Shown piece after piece: positions 1 through 6,307 of a stretch of 8,184 nucleotides of DNA. Under the pieces are notes generated by a model. The model worked only from the letters and a program-made list of their open reading frames with translations, searched no databases and was not told the DNA's origin. Within the stretch, counting starts at the first letter, position 1. Every line of letters begins with the position of its first letter. This DNA comes from Bacillota bacterium. GTDB taxonomy: Bacteria > Bacillota > Clostridia > Clostridiales > Clostridiaceae. The stretch covers positions 1-8,184 of the forward strand of contig JAEZKY010000254.1 in assembly GCA_023435985.1 (NCBI GenBank). The letters run 5' to 3'. Both the position numbers and the translations under genes were made by a program.

Positions 1-272
1 TTGTTATAGCATATGAACCTATATGGGCAATTGGTCCAGGGAAGACACCACCATCAAAAGAATATATCCAAAAAATTGCAAGTTTTGTAAAGAAAGAAAC
101 AAATGGGTTACCAGTAGTTTATGGTGGAGGATTAAAATCAGATAATGCAAAAATGTTATCATCTATACCTGAAATTGATGGCGGCTTAATTGCACTTACA
201 AGATTTAGTGGTGAAATTGGATTCTATCCAGATGAATATTTAGAAATTATTAAGGTATACACAGGTTTGTAA
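1..272 (+). CDS. Triosephosphate isomerase family protein (TIM paralogue), C-terminal 89 residues
   Basis: The 3' end of a gene cut by the window start; the frame begins at base 3 and ends at TAA 270-272. The fragment opens with AYEPIWAIGPGK, which matches the TIM active-site signature around the catalytic glutamate (fifth visible residue) and flexible loop 6. It continues with YGGGLKSDNAK, the loop 7 region. TIM interconverts triose phosphates in the cytoplasm. Three places differ from ordinary TpiA: loop 6 has GPGK where GTGK is usual; loop 7 has YGGG instead of YGGS; and the loop 8 phosphate-binding stretch, normally near GGASL, reads ALTRFSGEIGF. Paralogues with changed loops are known to act on tetrose phosphates such as erythrulose phosphates (LerI/DerI/EryH type). 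Position just before a LarA homologue, an aldolase and a sugar kinase suggests a pathway-specific isomerase rather than the glycolytic enzyme. Family assignment is firm; substrate is unknown. Confidence 0.85.
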   Translation, partial: VIAYEPIWAIGPGKTPPSKEYIQKIASFVKKETNGLPVVYGGGLKSDNAKMLSSIPEIDGGLIALTRFSGEIGFYPDEYLEIIKVYTGL

Positions 273-301
273 TTGGGTACAAATAAAAAAATAGATATTA
301 T
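273..301 (+). promoter_or_regulatory. Possible promoter before the larA homologue
   Basis: TTGGGT (273-278) and TATTAT (296-301) are separated by 17 bases. The -10 box matches five of six consensus bases, the -35 box only three. Transcription would start near 308 and give a short leader before the ribosome binding site at 316-322. The 59-base gap is A/T-rich, so a chance match is likely enough that read-through from the TIM gene is an equal alternative. Confidence 0.25.
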
Positions 302-331
302 AGATATAGAAATTTAAGGAGGTAAAGTATT

Positions 332-1810
332 ATGAAATTATCATTTGAATATGGGCAAGGTACAATGGAGGCTAATTTACCTGATAATACAGACGTATTT
401 ATTCCAGGGGAGACTGTTCCGGATCCACCATATATAAAAGATGAAGATATATATGAAGTTACTAAAAAATCAATTTTAAATCCTATTGGTATGGAACCAA
501 TATCAAAACTTGCAAAAAGTGGTTCTAAGGTTACTATTATTTTCCCAGATAGAGTTAAAGGCGGAGAACAGCCAACTTCTCATAGAAAGGTTTCAATCAA
601 AATAATTCTTGAAGAACTTTATAAGGCTGGAGTAAAAAAGGAAGATATTCTTTTGATATGTTCAAACGGTCTTCATAGAAAAAATACAAAACAGGAAATT
701 CTCAATGTTTTAGGTGAAGAAATATTTAATGAGTTTTGGTATTCTCATCAAATTATGAATCATGATAGTGAAGATTATGAACATTTGGTTGATCTTGGTA
801 AAACAAGAAGAGGAGATCCAGTTTTGATGAACAAATATGTTTATGATTCAGATCTTGCTATCCTAATTGGTCATACACAAGGTAATCCATATGGAGGATA
901 TTCTGGTGGATATAAACATTGTTCAACTGGTATTACACATTGGAGATCAATTGCATCTCATCATGTTCCAGAAGTTATGCATCGTAAAGATTTCACTCCG
1001 GTAAGTGGAAAATCACTTATGAGAACAAAGTTTGATGAAATTGGTCAATACATGGAAGAGTGTATGGGAAAGAAGTTTTTTTGCTGTGATGCTGTTCTAG
1101 ATACAAAATCAAGACAAATAGAAATTAACAGTGGTTATGCAAAAGAAATGCAGCCATTATCATGGAAGACCGCAGATAAACGTACCTATGTTCATTGGGC
1201 AGAAAAGAAATATGATGTTGTTGTGTTTGGTATGCCACAATTCTTCCATTATGGTGATGGCATGGGTACTAACCCGATAATGATTATGCAGGCACTTTCA
1301 GCACAGGTAATCAGACATAAGAGAATCCTTTCACCTAACTGTGTGTTTATTGTGTCATCTATCTGCAATGGATTTTTCCACGATGAGCTTTTTACAGGAT
1401 ATCGAGAAGTATATAATATGTTCCAAAAAGATTATATGAATACTTTAGCTGACATGGACAGATATGGTGAAATGTTTGCAACTAATCAAGAATATATAAG
1501 AAATTATCGTTATGGAAATGGATTCCACCCATTCCACGCATTCTCAATGATCAGCTGTGGACACATTGCTGAAATGAATACTGCTGCTATATATATTGTA
1601 GGTGCACAGGAACCTGGATATGCTAGAGCTATGGGACTTAAGACTAGAGCAACCTTTGAAGAAGCTTTGGCAGATGCAAAGAAGAAATTTGTTGGAGAAA
1701 ATCCAAACATTCTTGCATTACCATTAACCTTTAAGACAGCTGCTGTTCATCTTTGCATGAAGAATGGTGAACAAGGTAATTATGGTGTTGACAGTTGTCA
1801 TCAAAGCTAA
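332..1810 (+). CDS. larA: LarA-family nickel-pincer-nucleotide-dependent racemase/epimerase (LarA homologue)
   Basis: 492 residues, start ATG with AAGGAGG at 316-322, nine bases upstream. LarA enzymes are cytoplasmic and move a hydride between substrate and a Ni-pincer nucleotide tethered to a lysine, inverting a carbinol carbon; lactate racemase is the founding member. The hallmark SGGYK (191-195) supplies the tethering lysine, K195. Sixteen residues later H211 sits where the Ni-ligand histidine (H200 in Lactiplantibacillus plantarum LarA) is expected, with H210 beside it. SNGLHR (111-116) gives H115, equivalent to catalytic H108, and R74 matches substrate-binding R75. The second catalytic histidine, H174, is replaced by N185 in an ungapped alignment from memory (GHTQGNPYGGYSGGYK), with H181 four residues earlier. 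The protein is about 70 residues longer than lactate racemase (about 424). It is probably not a lactate racemase; an epimerase for a sugar, sugar acid or similar polyhydroxy substrate fits the neighbouring aldolase and kinase better. Family is secure, substrate is inferred. Confidence 0.88.
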   Translation: MKLSFEYGQGTMEANLPDNTDVFIPGETVPDPPYIKDEDIYEVTKKSILNPIGMEPISKLAKSGSKVTIIFPDRVKGGEQPTSHRKVSIKIILEELYKAGVKKEDILLICSNGLHRKNTKQEILNVLGEEIFNEFWYSHQIMNHDSEDYEHLVDLGKTRRGDPVLMNKYVYDSDLAILIGHTQGNPYGGYSGGYKHCSTGITHWRSIASHHVPEVMHRKDFTPVSGKSLMRTKFDEIGQYMEECMGKKFFCCDAVLDTKSRQIEINSGYAKEMQPLSWKTADKRTYVHWAEKKYDVVVFGMPQFFHYGDGMGTNPIMIMQALSAQVIRHKRILSPNCVFIVSSICNGFFHDELFTGYREVYNMFQKDYMNTLADMDRYGEMFATNQEYIRNYRYGNGFHPFHAFSMISCGHIAEMNTAAIYIVGAQEPGYARAMGLKTRATFEEALADAKKKFVGENPNILALPLTFKTAAVHLCMKNGEQGNYGVDSCHQS

Positions 1811-1850
1811 AAATTTTTTACTATAATGATTTACTATAATGAAAAAATTT
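1811..1850 (+). repeat. AT-only 9-bp inverted repeat enclosing a 13-bp tandem repeat
   Basis: Directly after the larA stop codon, TTTACTATAATGA occurs twice in tandem (1817-1829 and 1830-1842). The pair is framed by a perfect inverted repeat, AAATTTTTT (1811-1819) and AAAAAATTT (1842-1850). Each tandem copy holds a consensus -10 hexamer, TATAAT, at 1822-1827 and 1835-1840. The nearest good -35-like hexamers, TTGACA (1788-1793) and TTGTCA (1795-1800), lie inside larA and are too far away (28 and 21 bases) from the first TATAAT. It could be a weak promoter, an mRNA processing hairpin or a neutral duplication. The aldolase ribosome binding site (AAAGGA, 1856-1861) follows. Confidence 0.6.
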
Positions 1851-1870
1851 AAGATAAAGGATGGGATAAT

Positions 1871-3031
1871 ATGCCACTAGTGCCGTTAAGATCTCTTTTA
1901 GAGGTTACAAATAAGTATGGTTTTGCTCAAGGAGCGTTTAATGTAAATACAGTTTCTCAAGCTCAAGCAGTAATTGAAGTTCATGAAATGTTTAGATCTG
2001 CAGCAATTTTGCAAGGAGCTGATCTTGGTAATGCTTTTATGGGTGGAAGAACTGATTTCATGAATGGAACTATCGAAGATAAGAAAAAAGGAGCTAAAAT
2101 GATAGGAGCAGCTGTTAAAAAGTTTGCTGAAAATAGTAGTATACCAGTTGTAATGCATTTGGATCATGGAAAAGATTTTGATTCAGTTAAAGCAGCTATA
2201 GATGGCGGATATACTTCTGTAATGATAGATGGGTCACACTTTCAATTTGATCAAAATGTAGAACTTACTCGTGAAGTTGTAAAATATGCTCATGAGAGAG
2301 GTGTATCTGTAGAAGGGGAACTTGGAGTATTAGCTGGAGTAGAAGATGATGTTTTTTCAGAAAATTCTACATATACAAACCCTATGAAAGTTGTTGAGTT
2401 CTTTAAAAAGACAGGAGTAGATTGCCTTGCAATTTCTTATGGCACTTCGCATGGGGCTGTTAAAGGAGCAAATGTAAAATTACGTAAAGAAATAGCAATA
2501 GCTTCAATGGAAAACTTAAAACATGAAGGTATATTTGGTGTTTTAGTTTCTCATGGTTCATCTTCAGTACCAAAATATATCGTGGATGAGATAAATCAGT
2601 ATGGTGGTAAAATCACTAATGCACATGGAATTCCAATGGATCAGATACAATCAGTTATTCCTTGTGGTATTGGTAAAATTAATGTAGATACTGATATAAG
2701 ATTGGCAGTAACAAGAAATCTTAGAGAATATTTTTGGAATAATCCTTCAAAAAGACAAAGTAGTACAATAGGTGCTATTTGGGATATAATGGAGAAGAAG
2801 CCAGAACAATTTGATCCAAGAGCATACATAACACCGTTGATGGATATATTAGTTACAGGAAAAGAAACTAATGATGCCGATATCCTTGAGGTGATAGAGT
2901 GCATGAAAAAAGGTGTAAGAGAAGTTGTTGGAACACTTATAGTTCAATTTGGATCTGTAGGTTATGCACCAAAGGTAGAAAACATAACTTTAGAACAAAT
3001 GGCAGAAAGATATAAGAAATTAGGAATATAG
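1871..3031 (+). CDS. fba: Class II (type IIB) fructose-bisphosphate aldolase family protein
   Basis: 386 residues, start ATG with AAAGGA nine bases upstream. Class II aldolases are cytoplasmic Zn-dependent TIM barrels that reversibly cleave ketose 1,6-bisphosphates or ketose phosphates into dihydroxyacetone phosphate and an aldehyde. The signatures appear in order: HLDHG (96-100) with catalytic D98 and Zn ligand H99; MIDGSH (118-123); EGELG (148-152); GTSHG (191-195) with a Zn ligand at H194; SHGSSSVP (227-234) with a Zn ligand at H228; and KINVDTDIR (269-277), the DHAP and second-phosphate region. HGSSSVP, the FDPR motif (314-317) and the FGSVGYA tail (360-366) resemble the longer Calvin-cycle/CbbA type rather than the roughly 285-residue GatY/short FbaA type. 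At 386 residues it exceeds the usual 345-360, mainly through extra sequence around 293-312 and 328-350. The partners suggest a specialised ketose substrate, but true FBP aldolase activity is not excluded. Confidence 0.9.
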   Translation: MPLVPLRSLLEVTNKYGFAQGAFNVNTVSQAQAVIEVHEMFRSAAILQGADLGNAFMGGRTDFMNGTIEDKKKGAKMIGAAVKKFAENSSIPVVMHLDHGKDFDSVKAAIDGGYTSVMIDGSHFQFDQNVELTREVVKYAHERGVSVEGELGVLAGVEDDVFSENSTYTNPMKVVEFFKKTGVDCLAISYGTSHGAVKGANVKLRKEIAIASMENLKHEGIFGVLVSHGSSSVPKYIVDEINQYGGKITNAHGIPMDQIQSVIPCGIGKINVDTDIRLAVTRNLREYFWNNPSKRQSSTIGAIWDIMEKKPEQFDPRAYITPLMDILVTGKETNDADILEVIECMKKGVREVVGTLIVQFGSVGYAPKVENITLEQMAERYKKLGI

Positions 3032-3040
3032 AAAAATGAT

Positions 3041-3085
3041 AAAGGGCATTTTACCTGACCCAAGTGTTAGATATAAGGCCCTTTT
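3041..3085 (+). terminator. Possible weak terminator or attenuator hairpin between aldolase and kinase
   Basis: AAAGGGC (3041-3047) pairs perfectly with GCCCTTT (3078-3084), followed by a short run ending TTTTC. The 30-base loop can form a smaller stem, CTGAC (3055-3059) with GTTAG (3066-3070), so the whole is a nested hairpin. The U-run is only four bases and the loop is large, so full termination is doubtful. Partial attenuation or an mRNA-stabilising structure that lowers kinase expression relative to aldolase is as likely. Confidence 0.4.
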
Positions 3086-3118
3086 CATGCTAAGGAAGTA
3101 ATAAGGAGTGATATTGTT

Positions 3119-4234
3119 ATGAGTAATAATTGGACTGAATTAAATCAAGATAAAGTAATTAATTATGTGAAAAATGTTAATGGTAAAGTTGTATTTGGAA
3201 TTGATGGGTTTATAGATCAGGTTTGGCAAGTAGTAGAAACTAGAAAACCAAATAATGAATATGTACTTATAGATAAGATGAAAAAATTTGGAGAACTAAT
3301 AGTTAATCGTGGTGAAGGTGGTATGGCTAACGAGTTAATTAAAAAACGTAGAAGTTTTGGTGGATTTACTGCCAATACTGGAAGAATTATAGGATATCTA
3401 GATTTACCTATAACTTTACTTGGTATGTATGGTAAAGAAACAATTGATCCAATATTTAATGACCTAAAAGAAAAGTGTGAGCTGATAACACTTGGAGACC
3501 CAGTAATAAGTAATATTCTTGAATTTCCTGATGGTAAGATAATGATGCCATATCTAAATGAATTACTTAACTTTACATGGGAAGATTTAATTAACAAACT
3601 TGGAGCTGAAAAATTAAAAAGTATACTTGAAGATGCTGATATTGTTTCCTTAGGATATTGGTCAAATATGCCTACATTTGATGAGTTTATTACTAAATTA
3701 AATGAAAACTATTTCGCTGATAAATGTCCTAGGAGAATGTTTTTTGATTTTGCAAATATAAAGAAAAGAAGTGTTGAGGCTATAAAAGATACATTTAAAG
3801 TATTAGGAGAGCTAAATAAAAAAATTCCAGTAACCTTAAGTTTAAATGAGCATGAAGCGACATTATTATTTTCTTATTATAATGAAGAGTTAACAGGAGG
3901 CATAAAAGAAGTGGCAAAAAAAGCTAATTCATTAAGAAAAGAAATAAACATTAATGAATTAGTAATTCATACACTTCATTATGTTATAGGTGCTTCAGAG
4001 TCAGAAGGTATAGGAATTTGTGTACAAGATTATTGTGAAAAACCTGCAATAACAACAGGGGCAGGAGATACATTTAATGGGGGATATGTTGCTGCAAGCA
4101 TTGGTGACCTTAATATAAATGAAAGATTAGCCTTAGCAAATGCAGGAACAAGATTCTATATAGGTAATGGTTTTCCTCCAAATAGAGATCAATTGATAGA
4201 AGAAATTAAAAGAATAATAAAGGTATTTAGTTAG
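3119..4234 (+). CDS. PfkB/ribokinase-family carbohydrate kinase
   Basis: 371 residues; ATG start with AAGGAG at 3103-3108, ten bases upstream. PfkB-family enzymes are cytoplasmic and transfer phosphate from ATP to a sugar, sugar phosphate or nucleoside. The C-terminal signature TTGAGDTFNGG (312-322) contains the anion hole (GAGD) and the catalytic base D317. SLNEHEA (241-247) is the N-x-x-E-type region involved in Mg-ATP binding. The N-terminal VVFGIDGFID (24-33) and the FGGFTANTG stretch (80-88) fit the substrate-binding strand and the family's first glycine-rich signature, though here in a variant form. The length is above the usual 300-330 residues. Its place after a class II aldolase suggests that it makes the phosphorylated substrate for cleavage, as 1-phosphofructokinase and tagatose-6-phosphate kinase do in other pathways. 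The sugar cannot be named from the sequence. The gene ends the sugar half of the locus and is followed by a 284-base gap. Confidence 0.88.
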   Translation: MSNNWTELNQDKVINYVKNVNGKVVFGIDGFIDQVWQVVETRKPNNEYVLIDKMKKFGELIVNRGEGGMANELIKKRRSFGGFTANTGRIIGYLDLPITLLGMYGKETIDPIFNDLKEKCELITLGDPVISNILEFPDGKIMMPYLNELLNFTWEDLINKLGAEKLKSILEDADIVSLGYWSNMPTFDEFITKLNENYFADKCPRRMFFDFANIKKRSVEAIKDTFKVLGELNKKIPVTLSLNEHEATLLFSYYNEELTGGIKEVAKKANSLRKEININELVIHTLHYVIGASESEGIGICVQDYCEKPAITTGAGDTFNGGYVAASIGDLNINERLALANAGTRFYIGNGFPPNRDQLIEEIKRIIKVFS

Positions 4235-4518
4235 AAAATTAAATAAGTGAATATAGTTGTTGCATTATTGAATGAAAAGTCAAATTTCTAATAGTAATAA
4301 CCTAATCTTGGTTAAAGAAAATTAACTGCAACAATTATATTTCAAGATAGAGAGTATGTTAGTAATATATAAATTAAAATCTCATTCAGTTAATTACAAA
4401 GCATTTTATTCAACAAATATCATTAATGTTACTAAAAAAGGAAGTTTTATAAATAAAGAATAAACCTATAGAATTTTGCAAGAGACTAATTATTAAAGTA
4501 GAAAAGGAGAATGAACAT
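4235..4518 (+). other. Noncoding leader region before the nickel importer genes
   Basis: This 284-base gap has no credible reading frame and is the longest noncoding stretch in the window. It holds a long inverted repeat (annotated separately), two further complementary pairs, TGAATGA/TCATTCA (4269-4275/4382-4388) and AATTAACTG/CAGTTAATT (4320-4328/4387-4395), and the palindrome CATTAATG (4421-4428). A possible -35/-10 pair, TTCAAG (4341-4346) and TAATAT (4363-4368) with 16-base spacing, is weak. The nikMN ribosome binding site AAGGAG is at 4504-4509. I see no match to the conserved GC-rich core of the NiCo riboswitch and no cobalamin riboswitch. Confidence 0.6.
4250..4341 (+). promoter_or_regulatory. 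Long-range RNA hairpin, candidate regulatory leader of nikMNQO
   Basis: ATATAGTTGTTGCA (4251-4264) is complementary to TGCAACAATTATAT (4327-4340) over all 14 positions, counting one G-U pair at 4256/4335; A4250-T4341 extends the helix. The enclosed 62 bases can form a TAACC/GGTTA stem (4298-4302/4310-4314) and a short TTGA/TCAA stem (about 4268-4283), giving a junction-like shape. No U-run follows, so it is not a typical terminator of the kinase gene. Its position before a metal importer makes a metal-responsive leader possible, but this is inference and an mRNA processing or stabilising element is an alternative. Confidence 0.4.
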
Positions 4519-5502
4519 ATGCATATACCAGATAATTATTTAAGTCCTTCAACTTGTGCTACTTTTGGTGTTGCTATGCTGCCTGTGCTTAGGAAAGCTA
4601 GTATTAAAGTGAAAAAAGAAGTGACAAGACAAAAAATGCCTCTTATTGGAGTGGCAGCAGCTTTTTCGTTTTTGACAATGATGTTTAATGTGCCACTTCC
4701 TGGAGGAACAACAGGACATGCTATAGGAGGCGCACTTGCTGCTATTCTACTAGGACCATATTCGGGAGTTTTAGCAATCACAACAGCACTTGTAATTCAG
4801 GCATTATTCTTCGGGGATGGAGGAATTTTGGCTTTAGGAGTAAATTGTTTTAACATGGCCTTTATAATGCCATTTACAGCTTTTTATTTATTCAAATTTA
4901 TAAAAAAATTGCTAAAAAATAAAAAAGGAGAATATTTTGGAGCGTTTTTAGCGGGATACATCTCTATAAATATTGCAGCGTTGTTTGCAGCAGTTGAGTT
5001 TGGCATTCAGCCAATATTGTTTAAGGATGCTTCAGGATTGCCGCTATATAGTCCATATGGATTATCAATATCTATTCCAGCCATGATGATACCACATTTG
5101 TTGTTAGTAGGCTTTTTAGAAGGGATAATAACTGTAGGAGTATATAGTTATATAAAGAAAGCTTCTCCTGAGATAATATATAGTGGAGGTGTGGGAAGAA
5201 TAAAATCTTTATATGCTGTAATTGGAACTATGATTTTAGCTACACCAGTTGGAATTTTAGCTAGTGGGACAGCATGGGGAGAATGGGGTATAGATGAGAT
5301 TAGGGATTCTATAGGATTTGTGCCAAAAGGAATGGAAACAGGTTTTCAATTTAAAGCATTAATTCCAAGCTATAGTTTAGAAAATTTGCAAGAGTATATT
5401 AGTTATGCAATTTCGGCAATAAGTGGAGTAATATTAATATTACTTATATTTAAGATCTTAGAAAAAATAAATTATAGTAAAATACAAAAGGAGCATAAAT
5501 GA
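4519..5502 (+). CDS. nikMN: ECF-type nickel transporter, fused substrate-binding NikM and NikN subunits
   Basis: 327 residues; ATG start fixed by the conserved MHIPDNYLSP N-terminus, with AAGGAG at 4504-4509. NikM/CbiM is the membrane S-component that binds the metal and hands it to the NikQ/NikO energy module. M1, H2 and H67 (in GGTTGHAIGG, 62-71) are at the exact positions that bind Ni in structurally studied NikM. Several hydrophobic segments follow to about residue 210. From about 230 the sequence changes to a second domain with TPVGILASGTAWGEWG (242-257), the PDGLE-type NikN/CbiN region, ending in a membrane helix near 295-313 and a basic tail. Cobalt (CbiMN) is the alternative substrate by homology, but the lar genes downstream argue for nickel; the equivalent gene in Lactiplantibacillus plantarum is larMN. 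Its stop codon overlaps the nikQ start. Confidence 0.93.
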   Translation: MHIPDNYLSPSTCATFGVAMLPVLRKASIKVKKEVTRQKMPLIGVAAAFSFLTMMFNVPLPGGTTGHAIGGALAAILLGPYSGVLAITTALVIQALFFGDGGILALGVNCFNMAFIMPFTAFYLFKFIKKLLKNKKGEYFGAFLAGYISINIAALFAAVEFGIQPILFKDASGLPLYSPYGLSISIPAMMIPHLLLVGFLEGIITVGVYSYIKKASPEIIYSGGVGRIKSLYAVIGTMILATPVGILASGTAWGEWGIDEIRDSIGFVPKGMETGFQFKALIPSYSLENLQEYISYAISAISGVILILLIFKILEKINYSKIQKEHK

Positions 5503-6290
5503 TTCCAGAATGGCTTTCAAAAAAAGATAATTATAGTCCTAAGAAAGAAAAGAATTTATATATTGAAAAAAGCATTTTTTCATTTATTAAGGTAATTTCA
5601 ATTATTAGACAAAGTAAAAGCAGTGATAAGTTAATATATTTAATAAATCCTACTTTAAAAGTTATTAGTACGATAGTATTAATCCTATGTATATCAGTAT
5701 CACGGAATTTAATCAGCTTATTGATAATGGATATATATGTGTTAACTAATCTTTTTCTTATGGAAAATAAATTAATAAAAAGAATAGTGTTTAAAAGCTT
5801 AATATTTCCTATCATAACTTTAATTGCTTTAATACCGTCAATGTTTTATGGCAATGTTTACAATAGTGTATTACTTTTCCAAAAAGTAATATTAAGTATA
5901 TTGCTTATGAATCTATTATCACATCATACTAAATGGAGTGAAATTAGTAAGTCATTAAAAATGCTATTTATACCAGATATATTTATATGGATTATAGATA
6001 TAACTATAAAATACATAGTTTTGCTTGGAGAATATTCCGTTAACTTACTATATGCGCTTAAACTAAGATCTATTGGAATAACAATTAATAAATATAAATC
6101 ATTGACAGGTATTATGGGAAATATGTTCATAAAATCTTATAAAATGAGTGAAGAAATGTTTCATGCAATGGAATGTAAAGGATTTGTAGGAGAATATACT
6201 ACAAAAGTTAGTTGGAAATTTAAAAAAATAGATTATTTTTATTTAGTAATAAATATCATACTAGTTAGCTTGTTTATAATTACTAAATAA
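5499..6290 (+). CDS. nikQ: ECF transporter transmembrane (T) component for nickel, NikQ/CbiQ family
   Basis: 263 residues. The ATG overlaps the nikMN stop by four bases (ATGA), implying translational coupling. The T-component is an integral membrane protein that transmits ATP hydrolysis by NikO to the NikM subunit. Hydrophobic segments lie near 53-88, 96-117, 124-140, 158-176 and 246-262. The two cytoplasmic coupling motifs typical of EcfT proteins are recognisable as ALKLRSIG (186-193) and AMECKGF (223-229); the second has lysine where arginine (AMxxRGF) is usual. The N-terminal 45 residues are polar and lysine-rich, longer than in many CbiQ proteins. Sequence divergence is high but length, motifs and position between nikMN and nikO make the assignment safe. 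The coding sequence is strongly A/T-rich with many Ile, Leu and Lys codons. Confidence 0.9.
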   Translation: MIPEWLSKKDNYSPKKEKNLYIEKSIFSFIKVISIIRQSKSSDKLIYLINPTLKVISTIVLILCISVSRNLISLLIMDIYVLTNLFLMENKLIKRIVFKSLIFPIITLIALIPSMFYGNVYNSVLLFQKVILSILLMNLLSHHTKWSEISKSLKMLFIPDIFIWIIDITIKYIVLLGEYSVNLLYALKLRSIGITINKYKSLTGIMGNMFIKSYKMSEEMFHAMECKGFVGEYTTKVSWKFKKIDYFYLVINIILVSLFIITK

Positions 6291-6307
6291 ATTAAGGAGA
6301 ATTGTTA

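Noticed and set aside
1788..1827. Promoter from TTGACA (1788-1793) to TATAAT (1822-1827)
   Set aside because: The -35 box is perfect but the spacer is 28 bases, far outside the working range, and TTGACA lies in the end of larA coding sequence.
3217..3597. 126-codon minus-strand reading frame inside the kinase gene
   Set aside because: It is antisense to a clear PfkB kinase, has no family features and no good ribosome binding site.
4250..4341. NiCo or cobalamin riboswitch before nikMN
   Set aside because: The stretch is A/T-rich and lacks the conserved GC-rich junction sequences of the NiCo class and the conserved core of cobalamin riboswitches. Only a generic junction-like fold is visible.
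6302..6307. TTG start for nikO two codons upstream
   Set aside because: It sits one base after the AAGGAGA site, too close for initiation; ATG 6308 has normal spacing.
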